Shown: positions 25,158 to 33,793 of the stretch, piece after piece | Numbering within the stretch: the stretch's first letter is position 1 | How the letters are laid out: every line of letters begins with the position of its first letter | Assembly: GCA_965218945.1 (NCBI GenBank) | Contig: OZ244718.1 | Location: forward strand, 2,728,001-2,792,000 | DNA length: 64,000 bases | Origin: DAOUJW01 sp965218945 | GTDB taxonomy: Bacteria > Chloroflexota > Dehalococcoidia > Lucifugimonadales > UBA2985 | Direction of reading: 5' to 3' | Notes under the pieces: model-generated | Databases searched by the model: none | The model's input: only the letters and a program-made list of their open reading frames with translations | What the model was told of the DNA's origin: nothing | Position numbers and translations under genes: made by a program

Positions 25158-26180
25158 ATGTCTGTACTATATGTAGCCTCGAATCAACCTCGTGCGGGCA
25201 AGACCGCCGTTTCCGTGACCCTCGCTCGCAAGCTGTCCCAGGACGGCAAGCAGGTGGCTCTCTTCAAACCGTTTACATCCGAGGGAGCGCAGCCGGACCC
25301 CGACGCGCAGGTGCTCAGGCAGGCCGCCGGCTCTCAGGGCGATGCAGCCGTAGAATGGCCCGTAAGCGCGTCCCCGGAGCAGACCTTGCAGGGAGCGACG
25401 CTGGACCAGGCTCTGGAGACGTCCCGGCAGGTCGGCAGCGGGGCAGACGTCACGATAGTGGAGGGCCTGTCCGGGTTGCGGGACGCGGCCGGCGCCAACT
25501 CTCAGGCGCTGGCGGAGAAGCTTGACTCTCAGATCATCGCAGTGCTGGGATACGCGTCCGGCGCCGTTGCAGACGAGGCTCAAAGGGCAAAGGTTCTCTT
25601 TGGGGACAGGCTGGCGGGCGTAATCATCAACGGAGTGACCCGCTACAAGATGCGGGAGGTGGAGAGCAACCTGGCTCCCAGGCTAGAGGCCGATGGGATA
25701 AAGGTACTGGCGTCCATACCGGAGGACAGGCGTCTTCTGGGGATGAGCGTGGAGCAGCTGGCGCAGCACCTGGACGGTCGGTTCCTCAGTTGGGAGGAGA
25801 AGAAGGACAACTTCGTGGAGCATTTCCTGATAGGCGGCTTGGTGCTGGACTGGGGAGTGCTTTACTTCGACAGGTTCGAGAACAAGGCGGTCATCGTCAG
25901 GGGCGATAAGCCGGACATCCAGATGGCGGCCCTGGGCACTCCCACCAGCTGCATTGTGCTCACCGCCGGGCAGCCGCCCATACAGTACGTTCAGTACGAG
26001 GCGGGACAGGAAGAGGTGCCTCTGATACAGGTGGACACGGACACCCTGGAGACCGCCGAGGCCCTGGAGTCGCTTCAGGAGAAGGCCATCTTCGACCACC
26101 CGTTGAAGCAGGGCCAGTTTATGGAGCTCATGTCCCGGCACGGCAGCTGGGACGCCGTGTACCAGTCGCTGGGGATTTAG
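25158..26180 (+). CDS. DRTGG-domain P-loop NTPase family protein
   Basis: A 340-aa cytoplasmic protein with an N-terminal BioD/CobQ-like P-loop (SNQPRAGKTAVSV, residues 8-20), a VTIVEGLSGL Walker-B-like strand, and a C-terminal DRTGG-type domain (about residues 215-310). The eponymous motif is degenerate (VRGDKPDIQMAAL). The architecture resembles the N-terminal regulatory part of long phosphate acetyltransferases, but the catalytic phosphotransacetylase domain is absent. A nucleotide-sensing role is possible but unproven. It is convergent with moaE, stops being 1 bp apart. Confidence 0.8.
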   Translation: MSVLYVASNQPRAGKTAVSVTLARKLSQDGKQVALFKPFTSEGAQPDPDAQVLRQAAGSQGDAAVEWPVSASPEQTLQGATLDQALETSRQVGSGADVTIVEGLSGLRDAAGANSQALAEKLDSQIIAVLGYASGAVADEAQRAKVLFGDRLAGVIINGVTRYKMREVESNLAPRLEADGIKVLASIPEDRRLLGMSVEQLAQHLDGRFLSWEEKKDNFVEHFLIGGLVLDWGVLYFDRFENKAVIVRGDKPDIQMAALGTPTSCIVLTAGQPPIQYVQYEAGQEEVPLIQVDTDTLETAEALESLQEKAIFDHPLKQGQFMELMSRHGSWDAVYQSLGI

Positions 26181-26181
26181 C

Positions 26182-26616
26182 TCAGGAGGCAGGCGCGGCC
26201 GCACTCTCCTCTTCGCTGCCTACCCAGACCTCTCCCCCCTCGAACGCCTCCTTCTTCCAGATAGGCACAAGCTGCTTGATCCTGTCCACTACGTACCCGC
26301 CGGCCTCAAAAGCCTGCTGTCTGTGGGGAGAGGCCAGCGCCACCACAAGGCTGATCTCTCCGATGTCGACCCTGCCCACCCGGTGAGCGACGGCGAAGTC
26401 GGCGATGTCCCACTTCTCACGCAGCTCATCGGCTATCTGTTGGAGCATATTCTCCGCCATAGGCTGGTAGGCCTCGTACTCCAGGTACTCCACGTTCCGA
26501 CCCTCTGAGAAGTCTCGTGTCGTGCCCAGGAATGTGATCACGGCTCCGTTGCTGTCACTGCGGACGTGGGCGGTTATCTCCTCCGGGTTCAGGGGCTCGC
26601 TGGTTATCTTTATCAT
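26182..26616 (-). CDS. moaE: Molybdopterin synthase, large (catalytic) subunit
   Basis: Converts cyclic pyranopterin monophosphate to molybdopterin with sulfur delivered by MoaD. The 144-aa protein has TFLGTTRDFSEGRNVEYLEYEAYQPMAE near residues 29-55, VAHRVGRVDIGEISLVVALASPHRQQAF, and the catalytic lysine region VPIWKKEAFEGGEVWVG. It begins 2 bp after the moaD stop. Presence of this pair implies the organism makes molybdenum cofactor; other moa genes are elsewhere. Confidence 0.96.
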   Translation of the reverse strand: MIKITSEPLNPEEITAHVRSDSNGAVITFLGTTRDFSEGRNVEYLEYEAYQPMAENMLQQIADELREKWDIADFAVAHRVGRVDIGEISLVVALASPHRQQAFEAGGYVVDRIKQLVPIWKKEAFEGGEVWVGSEEESAAAPAS

Positions 26617-26618
26617 GT

Positions 26619-26861
26619 CTACCCTCCACTTACCGGTGGTATGAAGGCCACCTCATCCCCTTCGTGAAGGGGGTCTTCAGGGCCAACGTATTCCGAGTTT
26701 ACAGCTATGAGCACGGAGTTGGAAGAGGGCAGGGAGGGATAGAGGCTGCGAAGCAGTCCCAGAAGGTCCAACGCCGTGGCTCCCTCCGGCAGGTCGACCT
26801 CCGTTTCGGCAGTGCCAGCCCTCTCACGATACAAGGCGAAGAAGCGCACGGATACTCTCAA
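26619..26861 (-). CDS. moaD: Molybdopterin synthase, small (sulfur carrier) subunit
   Basis: An 80-aa ubiquitin-fold sulfur carrier. The C-terminus FIPPVSGG ends in the required Gly-Gly that is adenylated and thiocarboxylated, and the sequence begins MRVSVRFFALYRERAGTAETEVDLPEG, typical of MoaD. It lies directly upstream of moaE with a 2-bp gap. The 142 bp to the divergent pyrF gene should hold both promoters. Confidence 0.95.
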   Translation of the reverse strand: MRVSVRFFALYRERAGTAETEVDLPEGATALDLLGLLRSLYPSLPSSNSVLIAVNSEYVGPEDPLHEGDEVAFIPPVSGG

Positions 26862-27003
26862 GATAACTCCTTCATGCTCTCACTGCGTCCAGTATAATAC
26901 GGCAGAGCCGACGCGGGAAAGTCCGAGGGCTTCAATGCCAAAACTTGCGCCCCGGTTGTGACGCGCTTACACTATCCTCACAGTCCACAGAACGAGAGGC
27001 CCC

Positions 27004-27825
27004 ATGTCCTCCTTCCAAGAAAAGCTGACCGCAGCCTCCCGGAAGAACGAGTCGCTGGTGTGCGTGGGACTGGACCCCGATCCGGCCCTCATGCCCATCG
27101 ATGATGTGCTGGAATTCAACAAGGCCATCATAGACGCCACCGCAGACCTGGTCTGCTGCTACAAGCCCAACATGGCCTTCTACGAGGCCCTGGGTATTCC
27201 GGGCTTGGAGGCCCTTCAGCGTACCCTGGAACACATCCCGGATGACATCCCCGTCATCGGCGACGCCAAGCGCGGCGACATCGGTTCTACGGCTAAGGCG
27301 TATGCAAGGGCCGTCTTCGAGCGGTGGGGATTCGACGCCGTGACGGTCAGCCCGTACCTTGGCACAGACTCCATTGAGCCATTTCTGGAGTACTCGGACA
27401 GGGGCGTCTTGGTGCTGTGCCACACTTCCGGCCCGGGCTCCGTCGACTTCCAGGACCTTCCAGTGGGAAACGACAACCCACAGCGCCCCCTCTTCGAGGA
27501 GGTGGCCCGCAAGGTTATGGAGTGGAACGGCAGAGGCAACGCCGGGCTGGTGGTGGGCGCCACATTCCCGCAGCAGCTACAATCGGTACGTCAAATCTGC
27601 CCGGACATGGTGATACTGGCGCCGGGCGTAGGCGCTCAGGGCGGCGACCTGGAGAACACCGTCAAGTATGGAGTGAACGCGGACTGCGAGGGTCTGATAA
27701 TCAACTCGTCTCGCGGCATCATCTTCGCCTCCAAAGACGCGAGCGATTTCGCAGACGCCGCCAGGCGGTCGGCCCAGGAGCTTCGCCAGAGCATAAACAG
27801 GGCCAGGGAAGAGGCCCGGCGATGA
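27004..27825 (+). CDS. pyrF: Orotidine 5'-phosphate decarboxylase (type 2)
   Basis: Last step of UMP synthesis. The 273-aa protein is of the longer type-2 form: VCVGLDPDP at residues 20-28, YKPNMAFYEALG, and the catalytic Asp-Lys loop DAKRGDIGSTAKAYA near residue 84, followed by PGVGAQGGD and the phosphate-binding INSSRGIIFAS. The stop overlaps the start of the DUF951 gene (ATGA), indicating coupling. Confidence 0.96.
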   Translation: MSSFQEKLTAASRKNESLVCVGLDPDPALMPIDDVLEFNKAIIDATADLVCCYKPNMAFYEALGIPGLEALQRTLEHIPDDIPVIGDAKRGDIGSTAKAYARAVFERWGFDAVTVSPYLGTDSIEPFLEYSDRGVLVLCHTSGPGSVDFQDLPVGNDNPQRPLFEEVARKVMEWNGRGNAGLVVGATFPQQLQSVRQICPDMVILAPGVGAQGGDLENTVKYGVNADCEGLIINSSRGIIFASKDASDFADAARRSAQELRQSINRAREEARR

Positions 27826-28022
27826 TAATGGAGTGGGGCATGGGGGACGTGGTCACTATGCGCAAGCCGCATCCCTGCGGAAGCTACAAGTGGCGTGTGT
27901 CCAGGTTGGGAGCGGACATAGGCATCCGGTGCGTCCAGTGCGGTCGCAGGGTGCTACTGGAGCGGCGCGCCCTGGAGAAGCGGGTCAAGAGCGTCGAGAG
28001 GGCCGCCGAGGACGCAGGCTAG
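27822..28022 (+). CDS. DUF951 family small protein
   Basis: A 66-aa protein (or 64 aa if the second ATG at 27828 is used) starting within the pyrF stop codon. The sequence MRKPHPCGSYKWRVSRLGADIGIRCVQCGRRVLLERRALEKRVK is the DUF951 signature, common in Firmicutes and Chloroflexi, with three cysteines (HPCG and CVQC) that may bind metal. In other genomes the family often sits near ychF or mechanosensitive-channel genes; here it is coupled to pyrF. Function is unknown. Confidence 0.85.
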   Translation: MIMEWGMGDVVTMRKPHPCGSYKWRVSRLGADIGIRCVQCGRRVLLERRALEKRVKSVERAAEDAG

Positions 28023-28108
28023 GCGCGGCGATAGCTCTCTCGCCTCCTCTCTGATTTTCTCCCTTCAGGAGATCTTTGAATACCCGCATTATCGTTGCTC
28101 CCGTGCAG

Positions 28109-28370
28109 AGAGACCTTTGCATAACTCCGGTGTATCTCCTAGAAGAGGCTAACTTCTCCGTCATTCCCGTGAAAAGAGACCTTTGCGTAACTTGTGCCGC
28201 AGCCCCATACTCCCGTCATTCCCGTGAAAACGGGACTCCAAGGCGTTACATTCAGGACAACGTAGCTTTGCAGGCAAAGGCTTTGGATTCTTCACTCCGC
28301 TGCGCTCCGCTCAGAATGACAGTGAAACGCGCATCTTTGGGGAAGATACCAGAGTTATGCAAAGGTCTCT
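28109..28370. mobile_element. MITE-like element with 19-bp perfect terminal inverted repeats
   Basis: agagacctttgcataactc at 28109-28127 is the exact reverse complement of 28352-28370; the match extends imperfectly another 12 bp inward. The 262-bp interior encodes nothing recognisable and contains other dispersed-repeat pieces. Further partial copies of the end lie at 28175-28192 (same direction, one change) and 28487-28503 (inverted), so several elements or nested insertions are stacked. The short IR-bounded, gene-less layout suggests a non-autonomous transposon. Confidence 0.6.
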
Positions 28371-28486
28371 GAAAACGGGAATCTAAGGCCCCTCTTCCAA
28401 GGTATCGTAGCCTTGCAGACAGCGTTTTTAGATTCCTGCTTCCGCAGGAATGACGGTGGGGCAACTCTTGCGAGATGACGCTATGG

Positions 28487-28503
28487 GTTATGCAAAGGTC
28501 TCT
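28487..28503 (-). repeat. Additional MITE end
   Basis: gttatgcaaaggtctct, identical to the right end of the 28109-28370 element. Together with 28175-28192 it could bound a second, overlapping unit. No gene is supported between 28023 and 28585. Confidence 0.6.
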
Positions 28504-28585
28504 GCAGACGGGAGCCCACCTCCCCACTCCTGGATGCCCGTCGTCACGGGCATGACGAATGTAGGGGCGCTATTGTCACGCCTCT

Positions 28586-28771
28586 TCAGCGCTCCGATGC
28601 CAGCGTTCCGCCCTTGGCCCAGTTCTCCCTCTCCACGTCAGTGAATATCACAATGGTCTCGTCGGCGGTCGTGCGGGCTATGTTGACCACCGCGTCGGTT
28701 ATGGCCTTGGCCAGCTCCGCCTTCTGCTCCTTGGTCCTCCCGGCGTACAACTCGATTTTGACAATGGGCAT
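28586..28771 (-). CDS. 4-oxalocrotonate tautomerase-family protein
   Basis: A 61-aa tautomerase subunit. The sequence opens MPIVKIELYAGRTKEQKAELAKAITDAV; after removal of Met, Pro1 is the catalytic base of the family, and the length and beta-alpha pattern fit a hexameric 4-OT. Substrate is uncertain since no aromatic meta-cleavage genes are nearby. Ribosome-binding site ccggaggtg is 6 bp upstream of the ATG. It is a single-gene unit between the MITE block and thiL. Confidence 0.9.
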   Translation of the reverse strand: MPIVKIELYAGRTKEQKAELAKAITDAVVNIARTTADETIVIFTDVERENWAKGGTLASER

Positions 28772-28896
28772 GATTCACCTCCGGCTAAATGTGATACGGA
28801 TGAACTGACTCGGCCTGAGCAAGAGCGCTCGCGAGCCTCGTCCAGGTTACATACTATAGCACACTTGCCTTGTAGCCCGGATTGGGGAAAGATATA

Positions 28897-29889
28897 ATGC
28901 CAAACGTGAAGGTTTCAGAGATAGGCGAATTTGCACTGATTCGGGTGCTCCACGAGATGGTGTGCGCCGAGAGTCTACCATCTCCTATGACGCTGGGCAT
29001 CGGGGACGATGCCGCCGCCTGGCGCAACCGGGACTCCACGGAGCTGACCACCACCGATACGATGGTGGAGGGCGTCCACTTCCTGCACGACAACCTATCG
29101 TGGCGAGACCTGGGTTGGAAGGCCCTGGCCGTCAACCTGAGCGACATCGCCGCCATGGGCGGGCTGCCTCTGCACGCTCTGGTGACCCTGGGACTCAAGC
29201 CCCAGACTGAGGTGGACGACGTGAAGGCCCTGTATGAGGGGATGCTCTCCGCCTGCCGCGAGTTCGGCTGCGTTATAGCGGGCGGGGACATGGTGCGCTC
29301 GCCCGTCACCTTTGTCACAATTGCTGTCGTGGGCGCCGCCCAAGGACATCTACTGACCCGCAGCGCAGCGCAGCCGGGTGACCTGGTCGCCGTCACGGGA
29401 CCACTGGGCTGCTCCGCCGGCGGCCTGAGGGCGCACCTGGATGGCTTGCCCCTTGACGAGGACCTGAAGGAGCACTTGAACGATGCCCATGCTCATCCCA
29501 TCCCCAGACTTCGTGAGGGTCAAGCGCTGGTCAGGGAGGGTGTGCGGGCGGCTATGGACGTCAGCGACGGCCTCATAGACGACCTGACCAAGCTGGCCGT
29601 CAGCAGCGGTGTAGGTGCAGTGGTCTGCGCCTCGCAGACGCCTGTAGATACCTACCTCAAGAGGGCCTTCCCCCAGGACCACTTGCAGCTGGCCCTGAAC
29701 GGCGGCGAGGACTACGAGCTTCTGTTCACGGGCAGCGAGGAGGTGGTCACGGGGGCGCTGGCTGCGCTGGGCCCGTCCGCTTCAATCATAGGACGTCTGG
29801 TTGCCGAGCACCCCGGTCGTGTCCGGGTGTTGGACGATGACGGAACGGATATAGACATTGCCCGGCGCGGCTGGGACCACTTCACTTAA
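28897..29889 (+). CDS. thiL: Thiamine-monophosphate kinase
   Basis: Phosphorylates thiamine monophosphate to thiamine diphosphate. I start it at ATG28897 (MPNVKVSEIGEFALI), with ggggaaag upstream; a TTG at 28882 is less likely. The 330-aa PurM-like fold is marked by LGIGDDAAAW, TTDTMVEGVHFL, NLSDIAAMGG, GGDMVRSP and MDVSDGLIDDL, which carry the Mg-ATP-binding acidic residues. Its stop directly abuts the tsaE start, so thiL-tsaE-tsaB is probably one transcript. Confidence 0.94.
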   Translation: MPNVKVSEIGEFALIRVLHEMVCAESLPSPMTLGIGDDAAAWRNRDSTELTTTDTMVEGVHFLHDNLSWRDLGWKALAVNLSDIAAMGGLPLHALVTLGLKPQTEVDDVKALYEGMLSACREFGCVIAGGDMVRSPVTFVTIAVVGAAQGHLLTRSAAQPGDLVAVTGPLGCSAGGLRAHLDGLPLDEDLKEHLNDAHAHPIPRLREGQALVREGVRAAMDVSDGLIDDLTKLAVSSGVGAVVCASQTPVDTYLKRAFPQDHLQLALNGGEDYELLFTGSEEVVTGALAALGPSASIIGRLVAEHPGRVRVLDDDGTDIDIARRGWDHFT

Positions 29890-30387
29890 ATGACTCCACT
29901 GGTTTTGAGAAGCCACAGCGCAAGGGAGACCGCCCGGATTGGCAGCGCTCTGGGGCAGTACGCCGAAGCCGGCGACGTCTTTCTTCTATCCGGTGAGCTT
30001 GGCGCGGGCAAGACGTGCCTGACCCAGGGGATAGCGAAGGGTCTGGACATCGATGGGTACGTTCGAAGCCCAACCTTTGTCCTTGTCTCCGTTCATCAGG
30101 GACGGCTGCCGCTGTACCACATCGACATCTATCGCCTGGATGAAGTTGCCGAGGTTGTGGACTTGGGGTTGGAGGAGTATCTGGCAGGGGACGGCGTATC
30201 CGTGATAGAGTGGGCCAGCAAGGCGCTGGAGGTGTTCCCACAGCCCTATATGCTGGTAACCCTCACCTACGAGGGCGAAAACGAGCGCCTCATCCAACTG
30301 GAGGCCAAGGGCGAGCGGTTCGAGAGCCTGCTCGCGCAGGTGGAGAAGCGACTGAGCAGGACGGCGGCCTACCGGAGAAGGAGCTAG
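29890..30387 (+). CDS. tsaE: tRNA threonylcarbamoyladenosine biosynthesis ATPase TsaE
   Basis: ATPase that drives the TsaBDE complex forming t6A37 on ANN-decoding tRNAs. The 165-aa protein has Walker A SGELGAGKTCLTQGIAKGL (residues 34-52), the SPTFVLVSVH switch and the YHIDIYRLD strand, then IEWASKA. It follows thiL with no gap and precedes tsaB by 7 bp; clustering with tsaB is common. tsaD is not in the window. Confidence 0.95.
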   Translation: MTPLVLRSHSARETARIGSALGQYAEAGDVFLLSGELGAGKTCLTQGIAKGLDIDGYVRSPTFVLVSVHQGRLPLYHIDIYRLDEVAEVVDLGLEEYLAGDGVSVIEWASKALEVFPQPYMLVTLTYEGENERLIQLEAKGERFESLLAQVEKRLSRTAAYRRRS

Positions 30388-30394
30388 GAATTCT

Positions 30395-31078
30395 ATGGAG
30401 CTATCCATCGACACGTCCACGAGGTACGCCGGCGCAGGCCTCTCGGAGGAAGGGAGGCTGCTGGCAGAGTACTCCTGGGTGTCGCGCCAGAACCACTCAG
30501 TGGAGCTTCTCCCCGCGATCGACCATCTGCTCAAGACCAACAGCGCGACGCCCAAAGACCTGACCTGTGTCTTCGTGGCCATCGGCCCCGGCGGGTTCAG
30601 CGCCCTGAGAGTGGGCCTCAGCACGGCCAAGGGCCTTGCCATGTCCTTGGGCATTCCACTGGTTGCCCTGAATACCCTGGAGATAGAGGCAGACCCCTTT
30701 CGCAGCCTGGGGCTGCCGGTCTGTGCCGTGCTGGACGCGGGCCGGAACGAGGTTGCGGCAGCCGTGTACGCCGAGGAAGACGGGGTCTTGAAGACGGCGC
30801 GTGACGCCTGGATAGCAGCGCCTGAAGAACTATGCTCCAGTATCGAGGGAGCCGTCCTCTTCTGCGGAGAGGGATCGTCGCTTCTGGAGACGGCGCTGGC
30901 GGAGCGCCTGGACGACGGGGTCGTGCTGGCCGAGCATACGCCGCCCACACGGAGGCCTGGCACTCTGGCCCGTATGGGCTACGAGAAGTTGATGAAGGGG
31001 GAGCAGGCCGACGTATCCACCCTGGAGCCGTTTTATCTGAGGAAGCCGTCCATATCGACGCCGCGACGCCCGGCGTAG
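30395..31078 (+). CDS. tsaB: tRNA threonylcarbamoyladenosine biosynthesis protein TsaB
   Basis: Non-catalytic partner of TsaD in t6A synthesis. The 227-aa ASKHA-fold protein starts MELSIDTSTRYAGAGLSE and has the typical IGPGGFSALRVGLSTAKGLAMSLGIPLVALNTLE block near residues 70-100. The region after residue 150 is variable as in other TsaB. A commonly fused RimI acetyltransferase domain is absent. The 38-bp gap to ndk holds the ndk ribosome-binding site. Confidence 0.92.
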   Translation: MELSIDTSTRYAGAGLSEEGRLLAEYSWVSRQNHSVELLPAIDHLLKTNSATPKDLTCVFVAIGPGGFSALRVGLSTAKGLAMSLGIPLVALNTLEIEADPFRSLGLPVCAVLDAGRNEVAAAVYAEEDGVLKTARDAWIAAPEELCSSIEGAVLFCGEGSSLLETALAERLDDGVVLAEHTPPTRRPGTLARMGYEKLMKGEQADVSTLEPFYLRKPSISTPRRPA

Positions 31079-31116
31079 CCAACCACTTTTAAGCAATTAG
31101 ATTACAGGAGGCACAC

Positions 31117-31575
31117 TTGAGTACAGAACAGACCCTGGTGCTGGTCAAGCCCGATGCGGTTCAGCGCGCCCTTGCAGGCAGCGTCATCTCCCGCCTGGAG
31201 GGCCGCGGACTCAGAATAGTGGGTATGAAGATGCTCCGAATGTCTCGGGAGATGGCGTCCAGCCACTACTCGGCCCACGTGGGCAAGGGGTTCTTCGAGG
31301 GACTAGTGGACTTCATCACCTCCAGCCCCATCGTAGCTATGGTGCTGGAAGGACCGGACGCAGTGGAGATGGTGCGGAACACGATGGGGGCGACCAACCC
31401 TCTTCAGGCCCAACCCGGAACGATCAGGGGAGACCTGGCAGTGGACATCGGCCAGAACCTGGTCCACGGCTCCGATTCCCCTGAATCGGCTGCTAAAGAG
31501 ATTGCCCTCTTCTTCTCACGCGATGAGGTCCTGAGCTATGAAAGGGACGTGGACCGGTGGGTTACTGGACCCTGA
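31117..31575 (+). CDS. ndk: Nucleoside diphosphate kinase
   Basis: Balances NTP pools by phosphate transfer. The 152-aa enzyme starts at TTG31117, preceded by caggagg at a good distance, and has TLVLVKPDAVQRALAG at the N-terminus, MGATNPLQAQPGTIRGDLA and the phosphorylated His in NLVHGSDSPESAAKEI. Its 3' end overlaps the convergent rsfS by 14 bp, so no terminator fits between them. It probably belongs to the thiL-tsaE-tsaB transcript. Confidence 0.96.
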   Translation: MSTEQTLVLVKPDAVQRALAGSVISRLEGRGLRIVGMKMLRMSREMASSHYSAHVGKGFFEGLVDFITSSPIVAMVLEGPDAVEMVRNTMGATNPLQAQPGTIRGDLAVDIGQNLVHGSDSPESAAKEIALFFSRDEVLSYERDVDRWVTGP

Positions 31576-31960
31576 AGAGAACCGGGGCGCGGGACCAGAG
31601 CGACTCTATCTGGTAGAACTCCCGCTCCTCCGGCCCAAACACGTGCACCACCAGGTCGCCGTAGTCGAGCAGGACCCACCCGCCGTCCGCGGTGCCCTCT
31701 ATATGGTGCAGGTACATTCCCGCCTCCTCCATGGTCTGTTCAATGTCGTCCAGCAGCGCACGTATCTGACGGCGAGTCTCGCCGGTGAGAATGACGAAGT
31801 AGTCGGTGAAGGAGTAGGGGCCGCGCATATCCAGCATAACGATGTCCGTGGCCAGCTTCTCCGAGGCCATGTCCACCACTCGGCGAGCTCCCTCTGCGGC
31901 TCTTATCCCAGTTTGTTCCGTCATGTGCCAAAGTGTAATGCCTTGCGATACCTGGGTCAA
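31562..31960 (-). CDS. rsfS: Ribosomal silencing factor RsfS
   Basis: Binds ribosomal protein L14 and blocks subunit joining when nutrients are low. The domain covers residues about 20-120 (VVDMASEKLATDIVMLDMRGPYSFTDYFVILTGETRRQIRAL, then EGTADGGWVLLDYGDLVVHVFGPEEREFYQIESLW), the standard RsfS core. The start is uncertain: the open frame gives 132 aa, but ATG31924 (MTEQTGIRAAEGAR) would give a more typical 120 aa. Convergent with ndk. Confidence 0.92.
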   Translation of the reverse strand: MTQVSQGITLWHMTEQTGIRAAEGARRVVDMASEKLATDIVMLDMRGPYSFTDYFVILTGETRRQIRALLDDIEQTMEEAGMYLHHIEGTADGGWVLLDYGDLVVHVFGPEEREFYQIESLWSRAPVLFRVQ

Positions 31961-32056
31961 CGCCGTGAAGCCCGATAGTGTAGCTGCAAGCCCATGAAAC
32001 CGTATGAAGGAGAGGAAATTTAATGCTGCACGAGGTGAGCGTATCGAAGAAACTAT

Positions 32057-32072
32057 GTAGGGGCGGTTCGCG
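32057..32072. repeat. Palindromic REP-like repeat, copy 4, left half (split by IS)
   Basis: Left arm gtaggggcggttcgcg; the right half cgcgaaccgcccctgc lies at 33794-33809. The insertion sequence sits in the exact centre of the palindrome. Confidence 0.85.
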
Positions 32073-33793
32073 GAGCCTGTCCCAGAATGATGAATTGGTG
32101 ACTATTGGTGAGTCGGTCGTGCCAAGTCCGAGTCTGTTGTCACAGTCGGAGCGATGTCTTGACCGTCATTCGATCTTGCAGGCGGCGCGGATTAGGAGAC
32201 ATGGTTGGTTAGGCCGTCGTCGGTCACCCCCTCATGGCCCTGCTATCGCCGCCTGCGCCCATCTCTGGTTCCACCTGGGTCTGCCCCGGTCGCGCCATAC
32301 GCGCCACAGGGTGCGCAGGTTGAAGCTCGTGGCCAACAAGACCCATTCGGCCGACACATTGACAATGCCACGGAGCAAGAACCGCCGAGCGCCCTGTTGC
32401 TCTTTGAGGATCCCAAAAGCCGGTTCTGGCAGTTGCTTACGCTGCTTGTACGCCTCTTTGGCCTCCTCAGTAGACATCCATACCCGATGACGACGCAGGA
32501 CAGCTTCGTGAGGACCTACCTCCAGCCCACGCCCATGACGCCCATCCTTGGTGCAGACCCCGAAGGCCGGACACACCTGGCAGACGGCTCCGGAGGCTCG
32601 GTACAGACGCATGAGCGTTCCCCTGGTACGCTTGAGTCGGGTGAAGCGCAGTATCTGGCCCATGGGACAGGTGTAGCTATCCATCTGCTCATCGTAGCAA
32701 AAACGGTCCTTGTGGTAGGGGTGTTCAAGGGCCTTGTGCTGCGACTCCGGCATGATCACCTGTTGTTCCCGTTGGGCGCACGACTCCAGGTTGGCGCCGG
32801 AGTGATAGCCCGCATCGGCCAGCGTTGCCTCCGCCCTGTCTCCAATCATCTCCTCGGCTTGCTCCAGCATTGGAGTCAACTGACCACTGTCGTTGGCCTC
32901 ACACACCACCTCCGCTGCGGTGATGACTAGCCCCGTGCCTTCGCCGGCGCCCGGCTCCAGTGGCGAGACCATCGCTTGGGCATTGTAAGCAGCCACGATG
33001 CCTCCACCAGCCTTCATCAGACTCGCATCACCATCGGTAAGATTGATACGTTGCTGTCCCTCTTCACCTGCAAGTTGTTCCATTGCCTGCTGCACCTGTT
33101 CTCTCAGCGCCTTGTTCTTGGCAAGCTCCTCCGGCAGACGCACAGAGACAGCGTCTTCCCCAGCCTCGTTCTGCGCCTCAAGATCACTGATCGCCGCGTC
33201 CACCCGCTTCAGCAACCGTTGCAACCCTTCAGCATCAAAGCTCCTATCCTTCGCTGCATTGGCAGCTATCTTCGTCCCATCCACAGCCTGCACCGCCAAC
33301 TCCACCAAGCCCATGGCCACCATCGTGCGCACCGTTCGCTTAAAGAGCCTTCTCATCGCTCCACGATGGTCTCTGTAGAACCGCCACAGGGTATTGTGGT
33401 CCGGGTGCTGCCAAGCTGTCAGCCAAAGGTACGGTATCTGGTCTCGGCAGGCCGCCTCCAGCTTGCGGCACGAGCGCACGCCGGTCATGAACCCATACAA
33501 CCACACGCTCAGCAGCCCGCGAGGATGGTACGATGGCGCTCCCAATGCCTCACCATCTATCTCAACTCCCAACTCAGACCATCCCGAACGCTCCAAAGCG
33601 TCCACAAACTCCGCCACAAACCGCACCGGATGGTCTTCGGGCACAACTTCCTCCAGTGTAGGAGGAAACAACCACGGCTGCTCTCGGTTCAGTGGGCGAC
33701 GCGGCATTGAACTCTCCATCAATCAATTCTTGGCCACAATTCTAACCCGTTTCACCCACATCCGAAAATACACACCCTTTATGAGACAGGCTC
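32073..33793 (-). mobile_element. IS1182-family insertion sequence, complete
   Basis: 1721-bp element with terminal repeats gagcctgtccca (left) and, reading inward from the right, gagcctgtctca. It is flanked on both sides by CGCG (32069-32072 and 33794-33797), the centre of the palindromic target, which reads as a 4-bp target duplication. One intact transposase gene on the minus strand. Confidence 0.88.
32232..33719 (-). CDS. IS1182-family transposase
   Basis: About 495 aa. N-terminal DUF772-type region (MPRRPLNREQPWLFPPTLEEVVPEDHPVRF, then YHPRGLLSVWLYGFMTGVRSCRKLE) followed by a DDE domain: VDGTKIAANAA holds the first Asp, TLADAGYHSGANL the second, and the Glu is in LPEPAFGILKEQQGARRFLLRG. 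A zinc-cluster-like CPMG...CQVCPAFGVC segment lies between, as usual in this family. Three candidate starts occur (TTG33722, ATG33719, ATG33707). The gene appears intact. Confidence 0.94.
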   Translation of the reverse strand: MESSMPRRPLNREQPWLFPPTLEEVVPEDHPVRFVAEFVDALERSGWSELGVEIDGEALGAPSYHPRGLLSVWLYGFMTGVRSCRKLEAACRDQIPYLWLTAWQHPDHNTLWRFYRDHRGAMRRLFKRTVRTMVAMGLVELAVQAVDGTKIAANAAKDRSFDAEGLQRLLKRVDAAISDLEAQNEAGEDAVSVRLPEELAKNKALREQVQQAMEQLAGEEGQQRINLTDGDASLMKAGGGIVAAYNAQAMVSPLEPGAGEGTGLVITAAEVVCEANDSGQLTPMLEQAEEMIGDRAEATLADAGYHSGANLESCAQREQQVIMPESQHKALEHPYHKDRFCYDEQMDSYTCPMGQILRFTRLKRTRGTLMRLYRASGAVCQVCPAFGVCTKDGRHGRGLEVGPHEAVLRRHRVWMSTEEAKEAYKQRKQLPEPAFGILKEQQGARRFLLRGIVNVSAEWVLLATSFNLRTLWRVWRDRGRPRWNQRWAQAAIAGP

